From Nocardia beijingensis NBRC 16342 (GTDB taxonomy: Bacteria > Actinomycetota > Actinomycetes > Mycobacteriales > Mycobacteriaceae): a stretch of DNA of 64,000 nt. Under the pieces are notes generated by a model. The model had not been told where the DNA came from. It was given only the letters and a program-made list of their open reading frames with translations, and made no database searches. Position numbers and translations under genes: made by a program. Of the stretch, positions 1-9,013 are shown in pieces (positions within the stretch are counted from its first letter, which is position 1; each line of letters begins with the position of its first letter). Location of the stretch: positions 1 through 64,000 of the forward strand of contig NZ_BDBC01000039.1 of NCBI RefSeq assembly GCF_001612785.1. The letters are read 5' to 3'.

Positions 1-391
1 ACCCCCAAAGGAGGCGCAATCAAAAGTAATAACTAGAGTCCGAAAACCCAGCAAAACAATCGCCAGCCGGAAAAATAGCTGACTAACAATGTCCGACCCT
101 CCACACGGGGGTATGAAGAGCCGAAACCAAAAAATATTTGGCACTGACATTCATCGACACACTATTGAGTTCTCAAAGAACACACGCACACACATCCGAT
201 CCGAATTTCTCCGGACTTTCCGTGAAGCAACTTTTCCAGCTTAGCTCATTCGTTCACCCGATCAAAATCGGGCTCCCGATCGAGCCAGTGTGATCATCAG
301 GCGCTCCTCGTCCTACCTCGTTTCCCGGTCCTTCCGCTCGGCGTCTCCGCCTTGCTTCTCGGCTCCGGGTCGGTGTCCGTGTCGCTCTGAC
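1..391 (-). other. 5' leader of an rRNA operon running off the left edge
   Basis: Read on the minus strand, this A/T-richer stretch has the layout of an actinobacterial rrn leader: a promoter at 399-427, a boxA antiterminator at 166-186, then a region able to form processing stems (for example around 88-125) ending in a polypurine/pyrimidine block at the edge. The 16S rRNA gene should begin just outside the window. The sequence after boxA (CTCAATAGTGTG) matches the conserved leader element seen upstream of 16S in mycobacteria and nocardiae. No protein-coding gene is supported between 1 and 566; open frames here have poor composition. Confidence 0.8.
166..186 (-). promoter_or_regulatory. boxA antitermination site of rrn leader
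   Basis: The minus strand reads TGTGTTCTTTGAGAACTCA. The core TGTTCTTTGAGAACT is one base from the Bacillus-type boxA (TGTTCTTTGAAAACT) that loads the Nus antitermination complex on rRNA transcripts. Its place about 210 bases after the promoter and before the predicted 16S start fits that role. Confidence 0.75.
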
Positions 392-398
392 CTGGAAT

Positions 399-427
399 AA
401 GTTACGCGGCGGATAACGCTTCGTCAA
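399..427 (-). promoter_or_regulatory. rrn P1-type promoter
   Basis: On the minus strand a -35 TTGACG (427-422) is followed after exactly 17 bases by a -10 TAACTT (404-399). Both elements and the spacing fit the vegetative sigma factor consensus, and the promoter points toward boxA and the off-window 16S gene. Transcription should start near 392. Confidence 0.7.
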
Positions 428-566
428 ATCGCCTGTCCAGCGCACTTTTTCGCAGGTCAGAGGCGTGCGATCGGCGAAACTCCGGCACGAATGACACAAG
501 TGTGATTCAGACCACCACAAGATCGATCCGAACGGTCGGGACGACAATGGCGCCGCGACCATCCGC

Positions 567-1535
567 TCACCCCGGATTCCGGGCCGCACGGAGCAATTTC
601 GCACCGAGCCCGGCGAGCAGGTCTCTCATCTCGGTGGGTTCGACGACCTCGAAGTCGAGATCCAGGTGCGCTATTCGGAGGGCGGTCCACTCCAGCGAAT
701 CCGCTGAGGTGCGCAATAGACACGTCCGCTCGTCCAGCGGTTCGACCTCCTCCGCGCGTACCCGGAACGCTTCGGCCAAAGCCTCGGCGGAGGCATGGAC
801 CCGCAGGACCACGGGACCAACCGGCCTGGAGCGCGCCAGCTGGCTGGTCACGAAACTCGCCGCGTCCTCGGTGGGCAGTGCGCGGGGTGCGCAGCGTATT
901 CCGATCGGTCGCGGCGCGGTCAAGCGGTCGACACGGAAGGTGCGCCAATCGGCGCGGTCGACGTCCCAGGCGACCAGGTACCAGCGCCGGCCCGCGGAGA
1001 CGAGGCTGTGCGGTTCGGCGAGGCGGCTGCTCTCACTGTCGTTCTTGTCGCGGTAGCGGAAGCGGATCCGCTCGCCGTCACGCGCGGCGGCGGCCAGCAC
1101 CACCAGCACTTCGGGATCGACAAGAGGTCCGGCGGCGGGGCCGCCGAGCGACACGGTGGTGGTGTCTATCGCGTCGACCCGCCGTCGCAACCGGGACGGC
1201 AGGACCTGCTGCAATTTCACCAGTGCGCGAGCAGCGGATTCCTCTATGCCCGCGATCGCGCCTTGCGCCGCGCCGCGCAATCCGAGTGTGATCGCGACCG
1301 CTTCCTCGTCGTCGAGCAGCAGTGGCGGCAGCGCCGCGCCGGCCTCGAGGCGGTAGCCGCCGATCGCACCGAGGCTCGCGACCACCGGATATTCCAGCTC
1401 GCGCAGGCGCTCCACGTCTCGGCGCACCGTCCGCGCCGTGACCCCGAGCCGCGCGGCCAGTTCGGGGCCGCTCCATTCGCGGCGGGTCTGCAACAGCGAC
1501 AGCAGCTGGAGCAGTCGGGCGGCGGTCTGGGTCAC
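567..1535 (-). CDS. WYL-domain HTH transcriptional regulator
   Basis: The 322-residue protein starts with a DeoR/HTH_11-type winged helix (residues about 1-55, with WSGPELAARLGVTARTVRRD as recognition region) and carries a WYL domain whose naming motif RRWYLVAWD lies at residues 183-191, followed by a WCX-type C-terminus. WYL domains sense ligands or nucleic acid and often govern DNA-damage or stress genes. It is divergent from the UvrA paralogue with only 54 bases between starts, so control of that gene and of itself is likely. Length is normal for the family. The family call is firm; the ligand is unknown. Confidence 0.9.
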   Translation of the reverse strand: MTQTAARLLQLLSLLQTRREWSGPELAARLGVTARTVRRDVERLRELEYPVVASLGAIGGYRLEAGAALPPLLLDDEEAVAITLGLRGAAQGAIAGIEESAARALVKLQQVLPSRLRRRVDAIDTTTVSLGGPAAGPLVDPEVLVVLAAAARDGERIRFRYRDKNDSESSRLAEPHSLVSAGRRWYLVAWDVDRADWRTFRVDRLTAPRPIGIRCAPRALPTEDAASFVTSQLARSRPVGPVVLRVHASAEALAEAFRVRAEEVEPLDERTCLLRTSADSLEWTALRIAHLDLDFEVVEPTEMRDLLAGLGAKLLRAARNPG

Positions 1536-1589
1536 GTCCTCGAGTATGGCGGCGAACGAGGACAGAATCCGACCTCATCCGTTCCTAGC

Positions 1590-3887
1590 GTGAGGTCCGT
1601 GCATGCAGATCGAGACACCATCAGGATCATCGGGGCCCGCGAGAACAATCTGCGCGATGTCTCGCTGACCATCCCCAAGGGCAAGATCGTGGTCTTCACC
1701 GGCGTCTCCGGCTCGGGTAAGTCGTCGATCGTCTTCGGTACCGTCGCGGTGGAATCGCAGCGGCAGCTCAACGAGACCTTCACCTGGTTCATCCGCAATC
1801 GGCTGCCCAAGTACGAGCGCCCCGAGGTGGACGCCATCGACAACCTCGCGCCCGCCGTCGTCGTCGATCAGAAGCCGATCGGCGGCAATTCCCGATCCAC
1901 GGTCGGGACCATGACCGATATCCACTCCGTCATCCGCGTGCTGTTCTCCCGGCACAGCGTCCCGAGCGCGGGCGAGGCCACGCGGTACTCGTTCAACGAC
2001 CCGCTCGGCATGTGCCCCGCGTGCGGTGGTCTGGGCCATGTGGTGCGGCCGGACCTGGAGAAGCTGATCGACGCGGACAAGTCGCTCAACGAGGGTGCGA
2101 TCACGTTCGGCCCGTTCGCGGTCGGAACGTTTCAGTGGCAGCTCTACGCCGAGTCGGGACTTTTCGATCCGGACAAGCCGCTGCGGGATTTCACCGCCGA
2201 GGAATGGCAACTGTTCCTGCACGGCAAAGGATTCCGGGTGCCGCGCAAGAACCGGAACGGCTCGGCGGGGAACAACGCCTACGAAGGCCTGCTGGAGCGG
2301 ATCGACCGCCTCTACATCAAGCGTGATCTCACCGCGCTGTCGGACAAGAATCGCGCGGCCGCCCGCGCGGTGGTCACCGAGGAGGTCTGCCCTGAGTGCG
2401 GGGGCGCGCGGCTCAACGCCGCCGCGCTGGCGAGCCGGATCGACGGGCTCGGCATCGCCGACTACGGCAGGATGGAGATCACCGATCTCATCGACGTGCT
2501 CGACCGCCTGGACGATCCGGTGGCGCGGCCGATCGCCCAGGCCGCCGTCGCCCGGTTGCGCCGGATCGAGGAGGTCGGGCTCGGCTACCTTTCGCTCGAT
2601 CGCGAGACCGCGACCCTGTCCGGCGGCGAGGCGCAGCGCCTGAAGGTCGTCCGGCATCTCGGCTCCAGCCTCACCGGCATGACCTATATCTTCGACGAGC
2701 CCAGCGTCGGCATGCATCCCCGGGACGTTGGACGGCTGAACACGCTGCTCCGCAGGCTGCGCGACAAGGGCAACACCGTTCTGGTGGTGGAGCACTCCCC
2801 GGACGTCATCGCCGTCGCCGACCACGTAGTCGACATGGGACCGGGCGCCGGTTCCCACGGCGGGCGGGTGGTGTTCCAGGGCACGGTCGATCAGCTGCGG
2901 CTCGCGGGGACGCCGACCGGGGCGGGCTTGCGCAGGGTGCGGCGGGTGAAGGAGGACGTCCGCGAGCCGGCGGGATGGCTCACCGTGGCCGACGCCGATG
3001 CCTACAACCTGAAGAAGCTCACCGTGCGCTTTCCCACGGGCGTGCTCACGGCGGTGACCGGTGTGGCGGGGTCCGGGAAGAGCACGCTGGTGTCCGGCGC
3101 GTTCGTCGCGGCCTATCCGGAGGTCGTCGCGGTGGACCAATCCGCGATCGCCGCGTCCCGGCGCTCCAGCCCCGCGACCTATCTGGGCATCATGGACCCG
3201 CTACGCCAGCTTTTCGCCAAGCGGCACGGTGTGCGACCGGGCTTGTTCAGCTTCAATTCCGACGGAGCCTGCCGTGAATGCGACGGCGCCGGCGTGATCT
3301 TCACCGACTTGGCGTACATGGATCCGGTCACCACGGTCTGCCAGGCCTGCCACGGACGCAGATACCGTCCGGAGGCGCTCGCCTACGAGATTCGGGGGGC
3401 GTCCATCGCCGACGTGCTGGAGATGCCCGCGGAGCAGGCGCTCGACTTCTGGGCCGAAGCGGGGGACCGGCGGATCAGCACGCCGTTGCGGTCGTTGCTC
3501 GACGTCGGTCTCGGGTATCTCACCCTCGGCCGGTCGCTGTCCTCGCTGTCCGGCGGCGAACGCCAGCGCGTGAAGCTGGCCGATCACCTCCAGCGTCGCA
3601 CCGAAGCCGCCGTCTACGTGCTGGACGAACCGACCACCGGACTGCACATGGCCGACGTCGACACCCTGGTCGGGCTGCTCGACCGGCTGGTCGACGCGGG
3701 CAACACGGTGATCGTCATCGAGCACGACCTCGATCTCGTCGCTCGGGCCGACTGGGTGATCGACCTCGGACCCGACGGCGGAAAGCACGGGGGCGAACTC
3801 GTTTTCGCCGGGACGCCCGCGGGCCTGCTGGCGGACGGCCGGTCGCTGACCGCGGAGTACCTGCGGCGCAGCGTCGTTGCTCGATGA
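1590..3887 (+). CDS. short UvrA-like ABC ATPase (UvrA paralogue)
   Basis: The 765-residue protein has two ABC ATPase halves as in UvrA: Walker A GVSGSGKSS at 38-46 and GVAGSGKST near 489, signatures LSGGEAQR near 340 and LSGGERQR near 654, Walker B with DEPSVG and DEPTTG. Zinc-binding cysteine pairs CPACGG (about 141), CPECGG (about 267), CRECDG (about 561) and CQACHG are kept. Canonical UvrA is about 950 residues, so the UvrB-binding and insertion domains appear reduced; such short paralogues are usually tied to drug tolerance or special DNA lesions rather than general excision repair. The frame stays open upstream to 795, but homology begins at the GTG at 1590 (alternative GTG 1599), just past the divergent regulator start. 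Confidence 0.9.
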   Translation: MRSVHADRDTIRIIGARENNLRDVSLTIPKGKIVVFTGVSGSGKSSIVFGTVAVESQRQLNETFTWFIRNRLPKYERPEVDAIDNLAPAVVVDQKPIGGNSRSTVGTMTDIHSVIRVLFSRHSVPSAGEATRYSFNDPLGMCPACGGLGHVVRPDLEKLIDADKSLNEGAITFGPFAVGTFQWQLYAESGLFDPDKPLRDFTAEEWQLFLHGKGFRVPRKNRNGSAGNNAYEGLLERIDRLYIKRDLTALSDKNRAAARAVVTEEVCPECGGARLNAAALASRIDGLGIADYGRMEITDLIDVLDRLDDPVARPIAQAAVARLRRIEEVGLGYLSLDRETATLSGGEAQRLKVVRHLGSSLTGMTYIFDEPSVGMHPRDVGRLNTLLRRLRDKGNTVLVVEHSPDVIAVADHVVDMGPGAGSHGGRVVFQGTVDQLRLAGTPTGAGLRRVRRVKEDVREPAGWLTVADADAYNLKKLTVRFPTGVLTAVTGVAGSGKSTLVSGAFVAAYPEVVAVDQSAIAASRRSSPATYLGIMDPLRQLFAKRHGVRPGLFSFNSDGACRECDGAGVIFTDLAYMDPVTTVCQACHGRRYRPEALAYEIRGASIADVLEMPAEQALDFWAEAGDRRISTPLRSLLDVGLGYLTLGRSLSSLSGGERQRVKLADHLQRRTEAAVYVLDEPTTGLHMADVDTLVGLLDRLVDAGNTVIVIEHDLDLVARADWVIDLGPDGGKHGGELVFAGTPAGLLADGRSLTAEYLRRSVVAR

Positions 3888-3925
3888 TGCCGCCATCGAG
3901 GACCTGATCGCGGCATCATGAACCT

Positions 3926-4804
3926 ATGGCGACGCGGGAGGTGGTCCGAGCGGGAACTTTCGCGCGAATCTACGACCCGAGCGCCGGGGAGCCGGAAGCC
4001 TGGTACATCAACGACCACACGTTTGTTCGCGACGACACCGGGCGGTGGCACCTGTTCGGCATCACCCATACCGAACCGGCGGACCCGTTCGACGAAAGAG
4101 AGTTCGCCCACGCCACCGCCGACCGATTGACCGGCCCATGGACCAAGCACGCCTCCGCGCTGCGAGTGGACCGGGACTACGGCGAGACGCATCTGTGGGC
4201 GCCTTACGTGCTCGCCGCCCTCGGCCGGTACTACATGTTCTACGCGGCGGGCGGCGCCGACCGCACCGCCGCGGCGATGAACCTGGCGACCTCGCCCGAC
4301 CTGTTCCACTGGACCAGGTCCGCGGCGGGCCCGCTGTTCCGCGACGGCTACGACGCGCGCGACCCGATGGTGGTGCGGGTGGGCGACCAGTGGGTGATGT
4401 ACTACTGCGCGACCAGCGCCCCGGCCGGTGGTCACCATGTCGTCGCCTACCGCACCAGCACCGACCTGGTGCACTGGGGCGAGCGCCACATCGCGTACAC
4501 GGACCCGGCCAAGGGCACCGAGGCGGGCAACACCGAGTCGCCTCATGTGCTCCGGCACGGCGGATGGTGGTACCTGTTCATCGGTCCGCGCCCGCATTAC
4601 GTCGGCACCGACGTCTTCCGCAGTGACAACCCGTTCCGATTCCGCATCGGCGACAAAGTCGGCCACATCGCGGCGCACGCCGCCGAGGTAATCGAAGAGG
4701 ACGGCCGCTGGTGGATCACCAGCGCGGGCTGGGGCCGAGGCGGGGTGCATCTGGCGCCACTCGGCTTCCCGCGCGGGCGGGTCGCCAAAACGGTTCCGCG
4801 CTAA
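3926..4804 (+). CDS. glycoside hydrolase of the GH43/GH32-type five-bladed propeller fold
   Basis: The 292-residue protein has the repeated blade pattern of GH43-like enzymes and three acidic residues in the expected contexts: D30 in WYINDHTF (base), D146 in ARDPMVV (pKa modulator) and E204 in NTESPHVLRHGGWWYLF (acid). Such enzymes cleave arabinofuranosides, xylosides or fructosides. No signal peptide is visible, so it should act in the cytosol on imported or recycled oligosaccharides. The next genes encode an isomerase, kinases and a GH172 protein, suggesting use of the released pentose. The fold is well supported; the substrate is not visible. Confidence 0.8.
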   Translation: MATREVVRAGTFARIYDPSAGEPEAWYINDHTFVRDDTGRWHLFGITHTEPADPFDEREFAHATADRLTGPWTKHASALRVDRDYGETHLWAPYVLAALGRYYMFYAAGGADRTAAAMNLATSPDLFHWTRSAAGPLFRDGYDARDPMVVRVGDQWVMYYCATSAPAGGHHVVAYRTSTDLVHWGERHIAYTDPAKGTEAGNTESPHVLRHGGWWYLFIGPRPHYVGTDVFRSDNPFRFRIGDKVGHIAAHAAEVIEEDGRWWITSAGWGRGGVHLAPLGFPRGRVAKTVPR

Positions 4805-4923
4805 GCGGTCCGAAACACCGAGCCGAGCGCCATTTCGGCGAAACCCGTCTACGGGCGCGGTCGCGGCTGGTATCTGTTGAGCGAGTCGAACTCTCCGATC
4901 ACCCACCTACGGGAGGGACCGGC

Positions 4924-6336
4924 ATGGCCCGTATCGGCATCATCAGCATCTCCGACGGCCGCGACTATGTGCATGCGGGCATCGCCGATTTCATCGCATC
5001 CACCGAGGACCGGCTGGTGACCGCACTGACGGCGGCGGGGCACGACGTGGTCCGCGGCGCGGCGCCGATCAGCGACAACGCCTTGGCGGGCACGGTGGCG
5101 CGCACGGTCGCCGCGGCGGGCGTCGATCTCACCGTGCTGCACTACGCGGTCTGGGCGTTTCCGCACTTCACCATGCTCGCGGCCGGCGCGATTCCCGGCC
5201 CGTTGCTGTTGCTGTCGAATATCGACCCGGTACAGCCCGGCATGGTCGGCATGCTGGCCGCAGGAGGCGCGCTGGACCAGATCGGGCGCAAACACAGCAG
5301 GCTGTGGGGTGATCCGTCCGATCCAGGACTGATCGACGCCATCGGCGTGCGCGCGCGAGCCGCGGCTGCCGTGGCGAGCTTGCGCGGTTCGACTTTCGGG
5401 CGCTTCGGCGGGCGGCCGATGGGGATGAACACCGCGGTCGCCAACACCGATCAGTGGCAACGGCTCTTCGGCATCGACGTCGAGGAAATCGATCAGTGGG
5501 AGATCGTGCGGCGCGCCGAACTGGCCGACGCGGGCGAGGCGAAGGCCGCGCGCGAGTGGCTGGAACGGCACGCCGGGGGCGTGCACTACGACGGCGCGAA
5601 GCTCACCCCGCAGTTGCTGGAACGCCAGATCCGCTCGTATCTCGCCGTGCGGGAGCTGATCGCCGAATGGCGCCTCGACTTCTCGGGCATCAAGGGACAG
5701 CCCGAACTCACCCAGTATTTCGCCACCATGGACGTCACCGAGGCGTTCCTCAACGATCCCTACGACTGGAACGGGCCGAAGGAACCGCACGTCTGCGCGA
5801 CCGAGGCGGACATGGACGGCGCGCTGACCATGCAGCTGCTCAAAGGCATCGCGGGCACCCCGGTGCTGTTCGCCGACGTGCGGCACTATCACGCCGATCG
5901 GGACATCTGGGATCTGTGCAATTCCGGCCAGCACGCCACCTGGTTCGCCGCGCGCAGCGACGATCCGGCGGAGAACCTCGCGAAGGTGCATTTGTATCCG
6001 GAGGTGTTCTTCTTCCCCGCGGGCGGCGCCTCGGTGCATCACCTGGCCGCGCCGGGCCGGATGACTCTCGCCCGGCTCACCCGGCTCGACGGCGACTACC
6101 GCATGCAGCTGATGCTCGGCGATTTCGAGCACTACGACGAGCAGACCAACGAAGCGCTGATGAAGCAGTCGACGCGGGAGTGGCCGCACGCGTTCGCCCG
6201 GCTGGACGCGCGTGCCGACGACTTCCTGAACCGGTTCGGGGCCAACCACATTCACGCGGTGCCCGGCGACCATCGGGAAGCCCTGCGCGCGACGTGCGAT
6301 TTGCTCGACATCACGGTGGACGAGTTCACGCGGTGA
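4924..6336 (+). CDS. L-fucose/L-arabinose isomerase family protein
   Basis: The 470-residue protein matches the L-fucose isomerase fold family: N-terminal Rossmann-like part (GIISISDGRDYVHAG), an ISTQ-type central domain, and a C-terminal part with likely metal ligands E294 (ATEADMDG), D318 (FADVRH) and H337 (GQHATWF). These enzymes interconvert aldoses and ketoses; L-fucose isomerases also turn D-arabinose into D-ribulose. The ATG at 4924 has a good ribosome site (GGGAGGGA). The stop overlaps the start of the downstream sugar kinase, so the pair is translationally coupled. Substrate assignment is inference. Confidence 0.85.
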   Translation: MARIGIISISDGRDYVHAGIADFIASTEDRLVTALTAAGHDVVRGAAPISDNALAGTVARTVAAAGVDLTVLHYAVWAFPHFTMLAAGAIPGPLLLLSNIDPVQPGMVGMLAAGGALDQIGRKHSRLWGDPSDPGLIDAIGVRARAAAAVASLRGSTFGRFGGRPMGMNTAVANTDQWQRLFGIDVEEIDQWEIVRRAELADAGEAKAAREWLERHAGGVHYDGAKLTPQLLERQIRSYLAVRELIAEWRLDFSGIKGQPELTQYFATMDVTEAFLNDPYDWNGPKEPHVCATEADMDGALTMQLLKGIAGTPVLFADVRHYHADRDIWDLCNSGQHATWFAARSDDPAENLAKVHLYPEVFFFPAGGASVHHLAAPGRMTLARLTRLDGDYRMQLMLGDFEHYDEQTNEALMKQSTREWPHAFARLDARADDFLNRFGANHIHAVPGDHREALRATCDLLDITVDEFTR

Positions 6337-7820
6337 CGATGTTCCTCGGCATCGATATCGGGACCTCGAGTTCCAAAGGCGTGCTCACCGACGCGCACGG
6401 TGCGATCGTCGCCAGGGCCGAACGCGCGCACGAGGTGTCCATGCCGCGCCCCGGCTGGGTCGAGCACGACGCGGAGCAGGTGTGGTGGGCGGATTTCGTC
6501 GCACTGGCCCGCGAGCTGGTGGCGGCGGCCGACGGCGCCGCGCTCGCGGGCCTCGCCGTGTCCGGCATCGGGCCGTGCCTGCTGCCCGCCGACGCGGAGG
6601 GGAGGCCGCTGCGCCCGGCCATCCTCTACGGAGTCGACACCAGGGCGGGCGTCGAAATCGCTGAGCTGAACGACGAATTCGGCGCTCGTGCCGTACTCGA
6701 CCGCGCCGGGTCGCCGCTGACCAGCCAAGCCGTCGGCCCGAAAGCCAGGTGGCTGGTCCGGCACGAGCCGGAGGTCGCCGCGCGCACCGCGATGCTGCTG
6801 ATGGCGAGTTCCTTCCTGGTGCACCGGCTCACCGGCCGCTACGTTCTCGACCACCAGTCGGCCAGCCAGTGCGTGCCCCTCTACGACCTGCGCGAACGTA
6901 CGTGGGCGAGCGACTGGGCCGAGCGGATCGTGCCGGGCTGGACGCTGCCGGAGCTGGCCTGGCCCACCGAGATCGTGGGCCGGGTCAGCGCGGACGCCGC
7001 GGCCGCGACCGGCCTTCCGCGGGGGCTGCCCGTCACCACCGGGACCATCGATGCCTGGGCCGAGGCGGCCAGCGTCGGCGTCCGCGCCCCTGGTGACGCG
7101 ATGATCATGTACGGCACCACCATGTTCCTGGTGCAGGTGCTCACCGATCCGCGCCCGCATCCCGGTCTCTGGGGTACCTGCGGCGCCTGGCCGGACACGT
7201 ACACCCTCGCCGCGGGCATGGCCACTTCCGGCGCCGTCACCGACTGGCTGCGCAAACTCGTCGGCGGCGAGTTCACCGATCTGGTCGCCGCGGCGGCGGA
7301 CGTGCCCGCGGGCAGCAGAGGCTTGCTCGCGCTGCCCTATTTCGCCGGGGAGCGCACTCCCCTGTTCGACCCCGACGCGCGCGGCATCGTCGCGGGATTG
7401 ACCCTCGGGCACGGACGGGCCGAGCTCTACCGCGCGGTTCTCGAAGGCATCGCCTACGGGGTGCGGCACAACCTCGAGGCCATGACCGAAGCGGGCGGCC
7501 GGGCGAGGCGTCTGGTCGCGGTGGGCGGCGGCACCAGGGGCGGGTTGTGGACCCGGATCGTGTCCGATGTCACCGGGCTGCCGCAGCAGTTGCCCGCCGA
7601 CACCGTCGGCGCGAGCCTCGGTGACGCCATGCTCGCCGCCGAGGCCGCCGGGATCGACACCTCGGCGTGGAATCCGGTCGTCGACACCGTGCGGCCGCAT
7701 CCCGAACGCGTCGCGAAATACGAGCAGTACTACCGGCACTACCGCGATCTGTACGATCGAACGACGGATATCGCGCACTTCCTCGCGGCCGAACAGCATC
7801 GCGCCGGGGCCGCTCCCTGA
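6333..7820 (+). CDS. FGGY-family carbohydrate kinase (pentulokinase-like)
   Basis: The 495-residue protein begins with the FGGY phosphate-binding motif IDIGTSSSKG, has a substrate-binding stretch GVDTRAGVE near residue 101, a likely catalytic Asp240 in TGTIDAWAEA, and a C-terminal ATP motif VAVGGGTRGGLW. The family phosphorylates ketoses or polyols. The GTG at 6333 overlaps the isomerase stop by four bases; an ATG at 6339 is an alternative. Coupling to a fucose-isomerase-like enzyme favours a pentulose such as D-ribulose or L-ribulose as substrate. The atypical TID in place of the GDN motif separates it from the second kinase at 9712. Confidence 0.88.
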   Translation: MTMFLGIDIGTSSSKGVLTDAHGAIVARAERAHEVSMPRPGWVEHDAEQVWWADFVALARELVAAADGAALAGLAVSGIGPCLLPADAEGRPLRPAILYGVDTRAGVEIAELNDEFGARAVLDRAGSPLTSQAVGPKARWLVRHEPEVAARTAMLLMASSFLVHRLTGRYVLDHQSASQCVPLYDLRERTWASDWAERIVPGWTLPELAWPTEIVGRVSADAAAATGLPRGLPVTTGTIDAWAEAASVGVRAPGDAMIMYGTTMFLVQVLTDPRPHPGLWGTCGAWPDTYTLAAGMATSGAVTDWLRKLVGGEFTDLVAAAADVPAGSRGLLALPYFAGERTPLFDPDARGIVAGLTLGHGRAELYRAVLEGIAYGVRHNLEAMTEAGGRARRLVAVGGGTRGGLWTRIVSDVTGLPQQLPADTVGASLGDAMLAAEAAGIDTSAWNPVVDTVRPHPERVAKYEQYYRHYRDLYDRTTDIAHFLAAEQHRAGAAP

Positions 7821-7875
7821 TCGCGAATATCCATGTGAGATGCGCAGTCCCGCCGCGGAACGATACGAGGACTTC

Positions 7876-8022
7876 ATGCCCACGATCACCCTCACCCAGG
7901 ACAATTTCGATTCCGTCGTCACGTCGTTTCCGATCGCTCTGGTGGATTGGTGGGCTGGGCCGGGCTCGCGCCGACCGCTCCCCGATGCGGGGGGCCGGGA
8001 CTGTGACCGCGCCGGGCGGTGA
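7876..8022 (+). pseudogene. thioredoxin N-terminal remnant
   Basis: From the ATG at 7876, preceded by GAGGAC, residues 1-28 read like a thioredoxin N-terminus: MPTITLTQDNFDSVVTSFPI then ALVDWWA, the strand leading into the WCGPC active site. After WWA the match breaks (GPGSRRPLPD) and the frame stops at 8022, so the active-site cysteines and the remaining two thirds are absent. The downstream GH172 gene begins inside this frame. This looks like a truncated gene left by a deletion or insertion between the kinase and GH172 genes. Confidence 0.6.
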
Positions 8023-9013
8023 ACTGTGGCGGCTGGACGGCACGCGAACGCGGTCGGTCAGCGCCGAGAATCCGACGGGGGCGCCCGGCGCGGGCGCGCG
8101 GGCGACCGACGGCACCGGAGCGCACGCGGCGCGGCTGCTCGGACCGGGATGGAAGATCTCCCCCTCGATCGCCCTCGCGCACGGTGCGACCGCCACGCTG
8201 GCCGACGTGTCCGGCCCCGGAGTGTTCCGGCACTTCTGGCTGACCACGGAGCGTTCCGTCCTGCGCGGGCTGACGCTGCGGATGATTTGGGACGACGCGA
8301 CGCGGCCCGCGAGCGAGTCGCCGCTTGGCGACTTCTTCTGCAACGGATGGGGTGAGACGGCGCTGCTGAGTTCGGAGATGGTGGTCGTCGCGCCCGCCGG
8401 CGGATTGAACAGCTATTGGCCCATGCCGTTTCGGCACCGCGCGCGCATCACCCTCGAAAACCATTGTGGTCGTGAGGTTCCGGTGTACTACCAGGCGACC
8501 TATACCGAAGAGGACGTGCCGGACGACGCCGGGTATCTGCACACCCGATGGACGCGGACGACCGGCTTGGGCAACCCCGCCGTCCACACGATTCTCGACA
8601 CGGTGCCGGGGCCGGGCCGCTACGTCGGCACCTACCTCGCCATCCGCCCGGGTGCGCCGGGATGGTGGGGCGAGGGCGAGGTCAAGTTCTTCCTCGACGG
8701 GGACACCGAGCATCCCACCATTTGCGGAACGGGCACCGAGGACTATTTCGGCGGCGCCTGGAATTTCGACCTCGACGGGGCCTACCGGACGTATTCCACG
8801 CCTTATCTCGGGATGCACCAGGTGCTGCCGCCGGAGCAGATCTATCGAGCGGATCAGCGCTTCGGCATGTACCGATGGCATGTGCGCGATCCGATCTGCT
8901 TCGAGCGCGAGTTGCGCGTCACCGTGCAGGCCCTCGGGTGGCAGGACGCGGCGACCTATCTTCCGCTGGAAGACGCCGATGTGGCGACCACCGCCTGGTG
9001 GTATCAGGCCTGA
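7985..9013 (+). CDS. DUF2961 / GH172 glycoside hydrolase-like protein
   Basis: The 342-residue protein matches DUF2961: an N-terminal TRSVSAENPTG segment, TLADVSGPGVFRHFWLT, and the highly conserved GTGTEDYFGGAWNF segment near residue 250 with a candidate catalytic Glu. GH172 contains difructose-anhydride enzymes and exo-acting D-arabinofuranosidases able to attack mycobacterial-type D-arabinan. No signal peptide is seen. ATG 7985 is used; GTG 8003 is an equally good alternative start. Its end overlaps the convergent gene at 9004 by 10 bases. It sits among sugar kinase and isomerase genes, supporting a glycan-salvage job. Family is firm, substrate inferred. Confidence 0.85.
   Translation: MRGAGTVTAPGGELWRLDGTRTRSVSAENPTGAPGAGARATDGTGAHAARLLGPGWKISPSIALAHGATATLADVSGPGVFRHFWLTTERSVLRGLTLRMIWDDATRPASESPLGDFFCNGWGETALLSSEMVVVAPAGGLNSYWPMPFRHRARITLENHCGREVPVYYQATYTEEDVPDDAGYLHTRWTRTTGLGNPAVHTILDTVPGPGRYVGTYLAIRPGAPGWWGEGEVKFFLDGDTEHPTICGTGTEDYFGGAWNFDLDGAYRTYSTPYLGMHQVLPPEQIYRADQRFGMYRWHVRDPICFERELRVTVQALGWQDAATYLPLEDADVATTAWWYQA

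Noticed and set aside
795..1589. In-frame extension of the UvrA-like gene back to 795
   Set aside because: It lies opposite the WYL regulator gene, has no UvrA similarity and low-quality composition; homology begins at GTG 1590.
1575..3140. Long minus-strand open frame opposite the UvrA-like gene (521 residues)
   Set aside because: Shadow of a GC-rich gene; no homology and Ala/Gly/His/Arg-heavy composition.
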